From: Centroberyx gerrardi
Lineage: Eukaryota > Chordata > Actinopteri > Beryciformes > Berycidae
Assembly (NCBI RefSeq): GCF_048128805.1
Contig: NC_136019.1
Location: forward strand, 16,756,881 to 16,820,880
Length of the DNA: 64,000 bases
Direction: 5' to 3'
Shown here in pieces: positions 1-13,134 of this stretch. The notes beneath the pieces were generated by a model that did not search any database, was not told where the DNA came from, and worked only from the letters and a program-made list of their open reading frames with translations. A program made the position numbers and the translations under genes. Position 1 is the first letter of the stretch. Each line of letters opens with the position of its first letter.

Positions 1-3000
1 TCTCCTCACAGTCTCTGCCGGGACGCTCGGTGTAGAACACCCGGACGGTTTTGTCGAAGCCGCAGTAGAGCTGCGAGCCGTCGGGGGAGAAGCAGAGGGA
101 GTGGGCCGCCGTCAGCTCGTCCAGGTGGTTGTATGGTCGGAAACTGGCCCGCACCTCCCCGTAAAACGCGTCCCACACGTGGACCGGGTTGTCGCGGCTA
201 CTGCTGGCTAGACTGGAGCAGGCAGATATCACAGAGACGAGTGAGTGAACAGAGAAGAAGAAAGGCAGAGAGGGAAAGAGAGAGAGAGAGATAATAAGAC
301 AAACAGATTGATGGAGAGGGATCAAGCAATAGAGAGTTGATGATGAATGATGAAAAGTTTGTAGTGAGAGGGTAAAAATAATCCTGAGAAATAATATTGA
401 GTGAAGTAAATTTTTATTGTCCCTGAAGGGCAATTTGCTTTACAGCTAGCACTCATTGAAACATGGTACAAATGACTCATGTAAGAGGTTCAAAACACAC
501 ATATAAAACCCAGAAGGACGATGTAGTGTGCAGTGAATATAAGGGTATAGGTCAGGATCAGTATTTGTTCATTAAAGCTGGAGGAATAAAAAAAAATAAT
601 TTTTAAACCTGTTGGCTTCGCACTTGGAAAAGCTGTACCTGTGCCACAAAAGGTGCTACTTAAATTCATATAAAAAGAGGTTGCTGGGATTCCTTTAACC
701 TTGGTTATGCATTTCCATCACTATTTTAATTTTCTTGTTTCAAAACCCAAAGGCACCAGCCTTCAGAATGCATCAACACCAATAAATCCACAGCAATCAT
801 CTGAGGTCACTAATGTATGAAAAGGATATCCGTCACCCCTGCCTCCATTACGGAGGCAATACCACAGCACATTCTTATTTATTCAACTCAGGGCCAAAAA
901 CAGAGGCATGCCTTTTTAACTCTAATTGTTGGGCGCTGAACAAATGCTCAAACATCACTGCAGCTCAATTAGACAAAGGAAATTAGCCCCTACCGCTGCT
1001 GCCGTGTTCTGTTACGGCCCCTCTGAGCCGCGGCTTTGTTCCAGTGCAGGGAAATGCCCAATTATAATGCTAGACTGCTGCTAGCTTGGAGCCCTGCCTA
1101 GAACTCAGCGCAACTTAACCGAGCCACAACAGTGGCCCTTCTTCCCTCTCTACAGGAGGGGCATCAACAACACACGGCTTCTGGCAGATGGAACGATCAA
1201 GGAGGGGAGGGGGAGAAGCAGCGAGAGACAAAAGGGAGGATGTGAAAAGAGGGGGAGAAGGAGGGAGGAAGGAGAGACAAAAGGTAAGAGATAGATGGGC
1301 TTAACAATCCCAACCTTTTATCTGGCTGAGCATTACAAGTCTTGAGCAACAGTGCCAACTTCACCCCGTAAAAATGTACTCTCAGCATGTCCAACCACCT
1401 GTCCTGCAAGAGCCGGTCTCTGAAGTGTAGCAGTGATCTGAATAAGATAAAGGGCATCCGCTGTCAGCTCCTACTAGCATCCTCATCCTCATTACAGACA
1501 GAGAGATGGTGCCCGGCTTTGGCAGACACACACAGGCCTCTCAAGTGGCTCATCGTGCACATTAATCGTACCCTCGTGCTGTTTACACAACTCTCATCCT
1601 CGGACCTCCTGCCCCTGACCTCCCTCCCCCTTCTCCTCTACTCTCCTCTCTTCTCGCCCAGGAAAGGCTGTCTGATGGTGGGGTGGAGCGGCACCCACGC
1701 TGGGCCCCGATCAGAGGGAAGCGTCGGGTGGCGGGGGCAATAACTGGTGGATGATGGGAGCTGGGGGTGGGGAGGTGGCGGCGGTATACACAGCGCATGC
1801 CGTCGGCAACCGGGCTTCGGCTCGTTAGCGGGTCTTTACCTCTTTTGCCATTGACGATGGGCATTCTCCACGGTGACGGCTGGGTGTTATTGATGTTGGC
1901 TTTGCCTCAGCGTGCACGCACAAACACACGGCAATGTCATAATTATGGCATTTTAAAAGCCTCCAGACACACACACACACACAGTGGAAGGGAGAAACAG
2001 ATGAAAAGAGAACCCCCAAGTCGGGGAATCATGAGGCCCTTTAGGTGGTGTCTGGAGTGCTGTTAGCGGGCTGAGTCATGCTGAAAAGCACTACGGCCCT
2101 CAAACAACCGAGCGGGTTTGCGACAGAAGCAGAGGCAGAGGCATACAAGACGAAGGCCAACTCTTCACTCATAATGAGAGACATAAGAAAGCTTTTACAG
2201 CCTCTCTCCACGCTGGCAGCCGGCTCCCACATCCAGCACAAATACCACGGGGATCAAAGTATGAGTCAGATGCACACAACACTATCTCCTCTATTCTGAT
2301 AGTCTGTTAGACAGGCTTAACCACACAGACACGCACACACACTCTCTCTTACACACACACAAACACAGTGACTAACCAACTCCAAAAACTTGAGGTCTGG
2401 GAATTTATAACACCAATCACTCAGTGACACGACCCTCAATAAACAACCTTATACCCTTTCTGCCTACACCCTTCACCAGCTTGCAGGTTGACCTTCAGAG
2501 TGAACTTTAAATGTCTTGTTTAGCTTAGCCTAGATCTATCTGTGCGGCTGAGAGGTGAAGCGTACAGAATGTTCTGGGGAATAGCTTGTGAAAGAGGCTG
2601 AACTCACAAGCAGGAGTCTGGGTCCAGGGAGCTCATCTTGGGGTACCAGCAGTAGTCGTAGATGGTGTCTCCCTCCGCCATCCTCAGCACTGGACTCTGC
2701 CACAGGAAGGAAAAGGAAAAAAAAAGATGGCCAGGCATGTGAGGAATGAAGCACAGGGCATGGAATCATAGTGGGTCAACTGACTGGCATCATGGGGACG
2801 CACCAGTACTGACACTGGTGCTGGATATTGGGCTGACACCAGGCTAGAAGAAAGAATCAAGGACTGTTCTCAGTGGTGAAATTCATTATCAAGAGCCACT
2901 GGTAACATGGCAGAAATAAAGCAAAGACATCAAAGCTCCATTTTCTGCCTATTTCACAAATAGAAAGATGTTAGATCTCTGTAATGGAGGAAAGTGGATT

Positions 3001-5795
3001 ATATCTCAATCATTTTTGTTCAGTGACCCCAATCTACTGGCCTGTAATATAATTAAGGGATTGGCTTGCCACTTGATGTTGGCCCATGCTTAAATACAGA
3101 ATGCAGAATGTATTTAATCAGCTAAAATTGGGCTACATTCCCACATTTTCTTAAGCATTTACTTAAACTGATTGAAACACACTTTTTTTCTTAGCTGATC
3201 ATTACACAAAATACATGCAGAATTGATGCTCAGCCATGACATACTGTGAGTCTTTGTATCTAAAGCTCAGACAATATATTTCACAGTAAAAAATATATTT
3301 AACACAATAAATCACTCTAAATAAAACCAGTAGCAGACAGCAGTGGTTCAACATGAGGTACCAATCTCTTATTATGGATTTGGGTCTTGATGAATTGGTA
3401 TCAGCAGTGAAAAAGTGGTATTGATGTATCCCCATTGACAAGTATATTGACAGATATTGTGTTTAAACACTAAATCCGATTGGCCAACTAATGAACACAG
3501 CCTGCTCTCTGAACACTCTGGATCTATGTTTGTACAAGGAAAAACACGAGCTGTCACCAACTATCTGACAAGCTGAGGGTTGCATTTGATTTCTGTCTGC
3601 AACTAGTTACACATGACATATCCATATATAAATAGACCGTTTTCAGTGCTTTTCATTTATGCGCTATAGTACTTGCCCAGAAAAAACATCCACTTAAGAA
3701 ACCACAAACTGGAAGCATAGTGTATATTAACAAATGAATACTGGGCTACTACGGGCCAATAAACATATTGATAAAAGAAATCTGTGATTGTAACGGCTCA
3801 AAAAATCCCAGTGGAGAATCTCAGGACATAATGCAAGCTGCTGATTTGCGGTACTGTATGTTTCTTCATGATTCTGGCATCTTTAACCATCTTAAAACAG
3901 CTCCAAACAATAGCAGTGCCAAAAGATACAGACTCCAAATAGAATATTTCGGAAGCTGTTTAACAACGATCGTAGCCAAACGTTAGTCGGCATGGTAAGC
4001 TATCAGTGCGCTCACCATCTCAGGAAGCAAGTCCCAGTTGTAGCTGTAGATCTCTGGAGGGAGGTTGTACACACGCAGCACATTGTCTGCACTGTTGGTC
4101 AGGATACATGAACCATCAGGGGCCCTAGGGGATGAAGGGAGAGAGGGTGAGTAAAGGAGAAAGAGATAGATGACATACCAATAACCAACCTGCAATCGCC
4201 TCCTGGTTTCATGTCGCAGCCACAACAGTCAGAAATAAGCAGGAGAGGACTGCAGAACACAGCTGAGCTCAGTGGTTAAGTTAAAAAAAAAAAGTACAGG
4301 AATTAAGTCCTGTGTAACTCAGCAGTACTGTGAATTACTTTAGATTAAAGGTGCTGCATGTAGCATTTTTAAACATCAATGTATGACTGTCAAATTAACT
4401 GACATGGTGAAATTACCATAAACAAATGGTCAAGACAATTGGTAGCCTCTATCTCATGCCAGTGGTATTGTTAGTGCTAGTGTAATTTAAGACCACACTT
4501 CCCATACACCCTGTTGCTTCCTACCACAAAGAGGACATTTGTTTGTTTTCTCTTTGGCTTTACTGAAGCAGATAAACATGTCGAAGTGAATTTTCCATTT
4601 GCCTTTCACTCGTTCCACCATGTGCCCTTTGGCAGAAACCTTGAAAGCTTTAACTCTATTTGCACTGGAAGAACAGCACCTTCTTCCTGTTTTGTGCTGT
4701 AAAGCAATCCAGCAGATTTCCTACGAAATTTGACCAGTGACACACAATGTAAAATGCAGTGTAGAGTCCAATAGAGACTGCCAATCTTCTCGGCGATGGT
4801 TTTGTATATTTACGGTAATTATACTAATGTCTCAAAGTTAATATGGTAATGATTTATTGACGTTAAAATGCTACACATAGCGGCTTTAAAGCCTCAACCT
4901 AATGGCATATTTTGTGTCAAGTTAGTATTAGGAGGAATTACCATTTGCAGCCTTTGAGGTAGTTCTCTGGGAAGTTGGAGTACTCAGTCCAGGAACCAGT
5001 CAGCATCTGGGGGTTCTGGGTAAAATCTAGACCAAGGCTGCAGACAGGATGGAGAGGAAGAGAGTGTAAAACAGAGGGATGGACAAACAAACCCCCAAAT
5101 CTACTTCCCAGCCAGAATATTTCCTGAAATAGCTCGCTTGCTAGGCTATCCTTTACATCTATTTCAAATTAGAGTGGATAAAAAAAAATGTTTCCTCCAC
5201 ATACTGCTGTCCTTCACTGGGGCTGTCTGCAGATCCATTAGTGCTCTGCTCCTCCTCTGGTTTCGCCTCTCCTTCTTCTAAAGGAGCATCATGACCTCCA
5301 TCTCCATTCTGATGGCATTCGACTTCACATCCTGCACTCGCAGCCTCCCCCTCCCCTCCTTGACATCCCTCCTCACATTGCAGGGGCGCTCCTGTTCACA
5401 GGACCACAGAGTAAATTTGTGTAGGTAATGGAAAGTAAAGCTGGACAATGGTATGGACAAAGTAACAGTGTTTCAGAGAATAGATGCATCATCATGGCTA
5501 AAGATACTCCACCTTGTGCTGGTGGGGCTGGGTCTTCCTGCAGCAAGCCAGCCTGTGCCGCAGTTTCTCCATGCGTCTCAAGGGGCTCGGCAGTCAGCCC
5601 CAGGTCCTGTTCCTCCTCGCTCAGCCGGGGCCGCTTGGCAGACGGACAGGCCCCTTCCTCCGGGGTCTCCCTTGGCTCCAAGCTGTCACCCTCAGGTAAC
5701 GGTGGCATCTGTTGAGGGGGCTCATTATCTGCCTCTGCGTCCTGCCCTACACCTGCCACACCGCCGCTTTCACCGCTCCCCACCGAGTCAGACAT
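1..5795 (-). CDS. wrap53: WRAP53/TCAB1, WD40 telomerase Cajal body protein (5' part, cut by left edge)
   Basis: WRAP53 binds the CAB box of scaRNAs and telomerase RNA and carries them to Cajal bodies through a WD40 propeller. Six coding exons can be read on the minus strand: 5513-5795, 5205-5391, 4942-5037, 4016-4124, 2608-2696 and 1-212 (continues off the window). All have GT-AG borders and compatible phase, giving about 325 residues so far. The first two exons encode an acidic, low-complexity N-terminus with a KRPRLSEEE stretch. The third and fourth carry the family hallmark [11 protein letters not shown] followed by [14 protein letters not shown]. Later exons give [25 protein letters not shown] and [15 protein letters not shown], all matching the start of the human propeller as I recall it. 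The first ATG of the frame is at 5795 (MSDSVGSG); the open frame extends upstream without another ATG. Exon 2 must use the GTATGT donor ending at 5205; the GTGGAG alternative breaks the frame. No disabling change was seen. Identification is very secure, exon ends fairly secure. Confidence 0.95.
4345..4889. mobile_element. MITE-like inverted-repeat element in wrap53 intron
   Basis: The stretch begins with TTAAAGGTGCTGCATGTAGC (4345 on) and ends with its imperfect reverse complement (about 4861-4889, containing GCTACACATAGCGGCTTTAA). About 20 of the terminal 27 bases pair. The 545 bp interior has no convincing coding frame, as expected of a non-autonomous DNA transposon. Superfamily is not assigned and target duplications are unclear. 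It lies between the 4016-4124 and 4942-5037 coding exons. Confidence 0.55.
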
Positions 5796-6463
5796 CTCTC
5801 TTTGTTTCTCAATCTCTCCTGTCAAGTCCTCTACCTGGTGTCTGAGTGCCGGCTTTGTGCCTTGTATCTGCTGGTTGGCTGTCAGACGTGGGTGAGGTAA
5901 GTGCTACTAGGGTAGTGCTTCTTCCTGCAGTGTGGGTGTTTGAGTCTGCTGGGGGACGGGGACATCACAGCACCCGCTAGCCTGAATACAGAGGGGCAGA
6001 CAGGGGAGGGGAGGGGACCGGGCAGGTGAGATCACTTGATAACATAATAACATGGCAACACACACATTTCAAAGCAATAAAACAATATAAAAGCACTTCT
6101 TGCAAAAAATGTAAATACAGCTGTCAGTAAAGAGCCTGGTAGAAGTGCTTAATGAGTGACGCTAAACTACACAAACAAACACTAACAGACACCTGTGGCT
6201 AGCCGTTGACGTGCCCACCATTTCAAAAACCATTAACGTTAATTTAGTCAGGTAAAAGTTGGCGATTTAATAGTTACCTTAGATTACCTTACACGTTTAT
6301 TATTCTATATACGTAATGCCGCCATCTTATAACTTAAATTGTATTGGCTTTTAAGACAAAATGCTTCAGTTTGCTTCAGCGTTTCGCCCCAAACACCGAC
6401 CGCCTAACAGTAATGTTTGCTAAAGCTATCGTTAGCAAATGCTAGCAGCCTGATGCTACCTAC

Positions 6464-6610
6464 CTGTCTGTGTTATGGCTGGCCTGGCCTCTGGTTCTGC
6501 TCGGATTTCGATCAAAACACTTTTCTTCTCAGCGGTGTCAATCTTTCCCCTTAAACCGGAGAGTATGAATCACACCAAAACGTCTTCGAAGTCTTTCTAC
6601 TTGTGGACTT
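6464..6610 (-). promoter_or_regulatory. wrap53: wrap53 5' UTR exon and promoter region
   Basis: A good donor (CAG|GTAGGT on the minus strand) at 6463/6464 closes a probable non-coding first exon whose start I place loosely near 6600. Just upstream (6683-6690) is TCGCGAGA, a palindromic motif common at TATA-less housekeeping promoters. A YY1-like GCCGCCATCTT lies at 6318-6328 inside the first intron. The transcription start is inferred, not seen. Confidence 0.45.
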
Positions 6611-6979
6611 TGTTTTATTTTTATTCACCAGATCATTACGAGAAGTTGTAAACACTGGGGGGCGGCCATGTGGTTGAAACTATCGCGAGAGTTCGTTTGA
6701 TGACGTGAGGGGTGTAATACAGCTTTGAAATTTCGCAATATTATCGTGCTGATGGGCTGATGCCCGAGACGAGACTTTGGTTGATGCCTCTCACTCTCAC
6801 GCACATACGCTTTCATTCATTGACCAACATTCACTCTCTACTGCGCGCGCACGCGCACACGCACGCACACACACACACACACACTCACTCACTCACTCTC
6901 ACTCACTCACCATATCCCCCCCACCCCCTTCATAGATTATGGAGTTCATTAACAAATGTTGAGTCAAACACTGTTAAAT
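6611..6979. other. wrap53-gigyf1 intergenic spacer
   Basis: This short spacer lies between the wrap53 5' end and the presumed gigyf1 3' end. It contains the TCGCGAGA motif and a mixed (CA)n/(CTCA)n simple repeat at about 6840-6910. No p53 exon, or any other gene, is visible here on either strand. Confidence 0.5.
6840..6912. repeat. (CA)n and (CTCA)n simple repeats
   Basis: Alternating purine-pyrimidine CGCG/CACA units pass into ACTC repeats. A short open frame crosses this stretch but is compositionally trivial. Confidence 0.8.
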
Positions 6980-8958
6980 GCTATTTTATTTAATATTTTT
7001 TGTTCTTCAAACAAACAAAAGCCAAACTATTTACAATTCTTTCAATTGTTCTTTTTCCAAAACATTTTCATTACATGTATGTTGTCATTTCAATAACATT
7101 CAAAAATGTTTTAAGCAAAGGAGCTGAGCTGACTGGGGTCACATTTCCATGATTTTATAAAGTCGTTGATACCAATCAAACTTGTTATCAATATCCTTTC
7201 GGCCACCACTGCTGGAACGTTGCTTATTGAACTTGTGATAACTGGTGTCCAGAACCAGAGGTGGATGGACTTTATACTCGCAGAGAACAGACATAATCGA
7301 CAGGATCTTTTGAAAGGTTATAACCAAACATCCGAGAATCTGTGACAACACAATATCGCAGTTTAACTATTCATAAAAGCCTTTTTGTAGTACAGTAAAA
7401 TAACCTGCAAACCAGTATGTTTTACTCTTTTTCTCTGGACACTGACAGACCAATAACTGAAGCTCTAATATCACAAAATATCAGTTTTTAAAAATGTCAA
7501 ACAGAGGTATTACGAAACTCATTCACAAAATGTTCAATAGAGAATTGATAGCATTCTGGCGTATGTTTGACATTGCCAAACCTCACAGTTTTGACCACTG
7601 TTTGACAACATTAAACTTAGAAACCACTTGGTATCAATTCAACAATCATCAGATACTGGAGCCTGCTGTGCCTACTTCAGTTTACGCACTTGACCTTAGA
7701 TATGGCACATAACTGGCATTCCACAAATCCTCAGCTGATCAAAACTTACAAAGTTTATTACGACAAAAATGTAAGCTGAAGGTATTCAATGAATATCAGA
7801 TCCCATATGAATTAACAACTGCATACTGTTTAGTCATCGACAAGGATACAAAAAAGAAGCCACCGGCTGACTAAAAAGATTGATGCCTCCGATCCAGTTT
7901 CACTAAATTAGGCAAACATGGGAAAAGATACTTACTTTCCAAATCTCAAGTGACATGGAATTTCATATTAGACGAAACACAACCGACCGGTCAAGGTCAA
8001 ATCTATTCAGTGCCCTCCGACATAGATGGACAGCGACACCACCGAGTGCATAGATAGAGCACACAGGCAAACTAGGCCGACTTCCGACCCACCTCAAGGT
8101 TCAGTGACAAACCCACAAATACTACAAATCATGCAAGCTTGCTCCAAGAATCATGCTTCCACTTCTTTCGAACAAGTCAGTCATCTCAAAGCTGTAAAAG
8201 TACCTAATCTTTCGAAACATTAAAGTCATTGGGAGTGTAAAAGAGAACCAAAAACCCCACCTTTTTATCTCAGATTGAGGATAACCAAGTCACTCTGCCT
8301 CAATTTTGCCTGTTCTAGAGTAGTACATCCACTGCTATATCGGACACCATGCGATGTTATCACGTAACATCTCCCTGTGTGTTTTTAAGTCCATTCGGTG
8401 CGCCCGCCCAGTCAGCTCAGCTCCGGACAGTACAGACTCCAGCCCTTTATTAAGCCTGCACCTTCAGCGATAATCTAAACAGGAAATCTGAACAAAATCC
8501 ACTCTTCATTTAAAGGAAAACAAAAGCAAACAAAACAAAAATGAAAAAAAAGAAGAAAAAAAAATGAAAACCACCACCAAAAATCATCTTAATCAAGGAC
8601 TGCTCGCTGCTCTATTCTGTAGCTAACTAGTAACTTTCATGGTGATCAGATGTACGTGTTATCAGGTTGACACAGAACAGACAATAGTTTTGTTAGCCAA
8701 CAGAAAACAGTCTGGTAGAACGCTTTCCTTTCTCTCTGATCAAAAGACAGATGACGAGGTGGTTTCTAACTTAAATTTGTCATTTTTTTAAAGAACATTT
8801 TCAGTTAGCCATCCAGGACTGAACTATAAAACTTAAGGCATGTGAACAGATAACTGAAACAAAACTCACTAGGAGAGAAAAAATCAAAACACAAACTTTT
8901 ACATTATTTACAAAGCAGAGCGCTCACGTTTATATTATTGAGCTTTGCTGCTTGCTCG

Positions 8959-8984
8959 TGTGTGTGTGTGTGTGTGTGTGTGTC
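8959..8984. repeat. (GT)n microsatellite
   Basis: Uninterrupted GT dinucleotides within the presumed gigyf1 3' UTR. Confidence 0.85.
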
Positions 8985-10824
8985 ATATCAGTTCTGATAC
9001 TGATGTAGGCCCCTCAGTTATGTGCGTAGATGTGGTTCCAGAGGAGAGCCAACATAAGTGAATGTAAATTGCTTTTGCTGTGGGTGTGCATGTAGTGTGT
9101 CCGGGACTCGTTCCGACTCTAGAATCTACATGTGAAAATCTGCGACGTGTAGCTATGTGAATGTTTATATGCATGTCTATGTCATGTTGAGAAGTCTTTT
9201 TCTTTTGTACAATTCTTTCAAGTTCTTCTACTTCCACAGCTGCAGGGATCTCTGCTAGCTTAGGTGTAATCAGGCCAGGTCCAGCCAAACCCAACCCCAG
9301 CCCTCAGCCTCGGACTTCTGGGCAGGAGGGGCAGGTCTTCCGCCCCGCTGGTGAGAAGACCTCCAACCGCCGAAGAGTTCCAGGCTGAGGTGGATAATGC
9401 CATCTGAGCAGTTAGTGCCTCTTTATCGTTGCGGAGGAAATTTTGCCCTCCTCTTCCTCACCGGAGACGGTCTGTTCAAACCCCAAAACCTCGAGCAGCT
9501 CCGACACAGATGGGATCCACCGTCGACTGCATCCGGTTCGCTGTCTGACAATGCCAATGGCCTGCCCAGTCCAAGGTCAAGACAGAAAGGGTCTTGGGGT
9601 TCCAGTTCAAAGGGGGGCAGGCGCTGGGGTTAACTGGTTCAAGGGTTGGTGGTGGATCCTCCTCGCAAAGGGCAGCAAATAAAGAACAGCTGGAATCCTG
9701 TGAGGAGACATAAAGATAAGCACAAGATAATCATCACCACATCGTCCAGTACTGTTAGCAACACTGACGCGCCAACCAGATTAACCTGGAGTGAATGAAT
9801 CAATGAAATCATTTGAATGCAACAGAGCGAGCAGAATAGCAGTAAAACAGTCTTACTGAAACCAAGGCTCTTTCTCATGTAGTCGTTGTATTGCTCTCCA
9901 GGCAGGCAGCAGGCTAGGTGATGAAAGTGGAAGTCAAAAGACAAATGTCCTTCCCAACAACCCTTCGGACCGTCCCTCGTCTGCCTCTTTTCAGCATGTC
10001 TGCTGATCAAACACTCGAGGCCGGGCAATCTGTAGCCGTTGCAGCATCCATTTTGATAAATAGCTATCAGTCAGTCTTGGAGCCACTGCAGCATGTCCCA
10101 AACCTCAGTCCATGTCCATGTGGTTTTCCCTCCCCTCCCTGATAATTGCAGGGTTACTGGCAAACTAAGGGAAACCCACCACAAGTTTATCTCAAACTAT
10201 ATTCAAAAAGATTGGTTTTCTCGAAGAACATTCACTCCTTATAATCAATGTCTCATGAATTTTCCTTCATCCGTTTGCAAATCTTTTTTTTTTTTTTTCC
10301 TCTGAAAGGTGATACAAAAATATGGTTATGTACAGGAGGTGGAAGAAGACGTGCTTCTCGAGTCTCTTATTTCAGTTTGGGAATATCTTGTTTTCAGCGA
10401 CTCCGTCAAAGTCATAGCAATCCTCCTGTTGTAAATTGTGCTCCCATCCCCAAAATGGTACCTCACAGCTTGAATGAACAAAAGTGCATAGGTGAGTTGG
10501 TGAGGGCAGGGTGTGAGTGCTTAAGAGGGTTGAGGTGAGGACAAGTGCACTAACCAGGTGTACCCATGTTGCCCTCTCAGTCCCCTCCAGGGTTAGGTAT
10601 AGCCCTGCACTCCACTCTCCACAAAATAAAGACAATCTTTGATTTTTCTCCTCCGCTCCTTGGTTGATCATAAAGTCTCGGGGATCCACGACCGCGCGAA
10701 AGGTCCAGTATGAGGATCTTGTCTTCTCTGTCTTATTGTGATGCCATGCCACTCTTCCTCAAAAACCAACACCACTCGATGTCCATATGGCAGAAGCGCA
10801 CTTGCAAACCCCACCCATCTGACG

Positions 10825-10825
<1 letters not shown>

Positions 10826-10856
<31 letters not shown>
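10826..10856. repeat. Long poly(A) tract
   Basis: About 30 consecutive A residues on the plus strand, which would be a poly(U) stretch in the presumed gigyf1 3' UTR. No element body was recognised next to it. Confidence 0.85.
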
Positions 10857-10857
<1 letters not shown>

Positions 10858-11819
10858 CAAGGAAAAAAAACTGCACCCACAGAAATCCATGTGGTTTGTA
10901 AACAACCAAAGCTCCAGTATGGAATAGAAAGAGTCCTTTCTTTAAATTCATAGTCATTGTTTGTACGACCAGGATTGTAGAGGCAGTGTGTTCAACTGTA
11001 TCCATCCCGAGTTCTTTTTTCTTCTCCTTTGTGTAAATAAAAAAAAGACCTCGCTAAACTCTTTGAAGCTTTTTTGTATGTTTGTTTCCATTTTTGAAAT
11101 ATTTTGAGGAAAAACAAATCTGGTATCAGCACGGTTTTCTTGTCATTTTTTTTTTTTTGGAATACATTCAATATTTTCTTAAGAAAAATAATACAAACAC
11201 ACTTCACATGGCGGTAATGAAACAAAACAAATGAAAATAAAAAAATTAAGGAAAAAAAAAATTAAAACAAACAAAAATAGCAGCCCCAAGTGCTCATAAT
11301 CTTAGTCCAAATACTTTTTAAACTTTGTATATAATGTATATATTCATATATATTTTTCATTAAAAAAAGAAAACTCGTCATTATCAAATTGCAACAACGA
11401 ATAAGTAACACAATATGCTAACATATCATGCACCATCCTGTGCACTTGCACATTAAGATGCTGTATTTTTTTTTTTAGCAGAGTCAGAAACTCGACACCT
11501 TTCATTCACAAGTTCGAGAGCTGACAAAAGGCAACGTGATCACACCCCAGGAAAACAGACTGGACTAACCTTCCGATGGATCACCCCCAGACTAAACTAG
11601 AAATATTTACGATATAAAGTTACATACATTACATACACTGTGCTGAGCACTGACACAGGTCACACTCGCTCTCAAAAGAGTTAATGTCTCAATGGCCACG
11701 CACCCTATCCAAGTTCTTAGGCACAAATGTGCATTCATACACATACAAAAAAGCACATGCATACAAATGAGTACCTGTAGTCTCAACTCATTTCTATGAA
11801 CAGTAAATGAACATGCACG

Positions 11820-11821
<2 letters not shown>

Positions 11822-11851
<30 letters not shown>
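11822..11851. repeat. (CA)n microsatellite
   Basis: Uninterrupted CA dinucleotides in the presumed gigyf1 3' UTR. Confidence 0.85.
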
Positions 11852-11852
<1 letters not shown>

Positions 11853-13134
11853 GGTCTCACTCAGACGCGCACACAGTAATGTCCCTCATGATTTGCCCTG
11901 TCTGCCAGTCCTCACAGGTCTAGAGACAGCTCCCCGGGGGGAGGAGCTAAGGGAAAATTCAAACAAACGAGTGGTGGTCATCATACGATGAGCGCAAAGC
12001 TAACATTTACAAATGTATGCATTTCTATTATGTCTATCTGGGGATGAAGAGCTGGTGAGAGAAAGGATGTGTTGTGCAATTGCCCCCTCTCCCTCTCTCT
12101 CATTCGTTCACTCACTCACTCTCAAAACATACAAAGCAAGTCCCCGTTTGGAAGAGGGACGCACACATTCTACACATGAGAATACAAAATTATCATTTGA
12201 ACAAAAAGACAAAAAATGGCCTCTTATGTTTCATACATCTTGGTAAGCAATGAAAGAAAGAAAAAAAACATTGTGCAGACTGGTATATTACTGATACGAA
12301 CCAACCATCACACAATCAGTCACTCTCACAGTCACTCGTACACATTCACAAAAATATTCATTTCTATAACTAACCCCCATTTGTTTTTGATTTTTTTTGA
12401 CGTTTTTCTTATTCATTTTTTAGGCAAGTGCAAATCTTCAAGTTTTTTTTTATAATCCATTTTTCAATAGCTTTACTTTTTATATAAACGTAAAAAAAAA
12501 ATGCTAAACAAGAGAGAAATATCAACAGTGTTTGTCTTTCGAGAAAGGATTTGCTTTCTGATAGGGTTTCAACTAAAAAACGGTCCCCCTGACTTTGAAA
12601 ACCTACCAGCCCCGACCGTCCGCCCCACCGACTTTGCTTCACCCCCCCACCCTTCCAGTTCCGATTCCCACCCATGCGCATAGGGAATTGTGTACGTCTA
12701 ATACACATATACCATATGCGCACTGATTCTGAACCCAAAAAAACCAAAACAAAACAAAAAAACCCTATTCAAATCCCATCTCAATAAAGTGCATTAGTTC
12801 AGTATAAGGTGCTTAATCTTTTGAGTGCCAGAGGATACCCATCTTCCTTTTAACCTCACCCCCCCCACCCCCCTCTCCCCTGCTCAAGTGATCAACTGGT
12901 TGCAGCAGGGAGCCCTTTTTTTTTCTATCCCGAGGGAGGGAAAGGGGTGGGAGGCGCAGATCCGGGCGCCTCCACCCCGCACCTCCCCCCCCGCGCTCGC
13001 TCGCTCCCCTCCCTCCTCCTCCCTCCCCCCCTCCCCCGCCCCCGGTTTCCCCCAGCAGTGCACATTCGTCATCAGGTTTGTCTGATTAAAAGACAGAAGG
13101 CCTCAGGTAGCTATTGCTGCTGCGCTGCGTCACA

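Larger units (their letters stand above)
6980..13134 (-). other. gigyf1: Presumed long gigyf1 3' UTR
   Basis: From the gigyf1 stop codon (13135-13137) down to about 6980 no gene is recognisable on either strand; the open frames are short and low in complexity. The last AATAAA-type signal on the minus strand before wrap53 is in the TTTTATTT cluster at about 6980-6990, so the transcript may carry a 6.1 kb 3' UTR. Minus-strand TGTANATA Pumilio-type sites are at 7028-7035, 8905-8912 and 10327-10334. The stretch also holds a (GT)n run (about 8959-8984), a long poly(A) run (about 10826-10856, poly(U) in the transcript), a (CA)n run (about 11822-11851) and a C-rich/purine-skewed block (12860-13050). 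It could instead contain a shorter UTR plus intergenic DNA. Confidence 0.5.

Noticed and set aside
5428-5845. Several plus-strand open frames across wrap53 exon 1
   Set aside because: They are shadows of the GC-rich wrap53 coding exon in other frames.
7494-8223. Plus-strand open frames near 7.5-8.2 kb
   Set aside because: Short, with no family resemblance, and they lie inside the presumed gigyf1 3' UTR.
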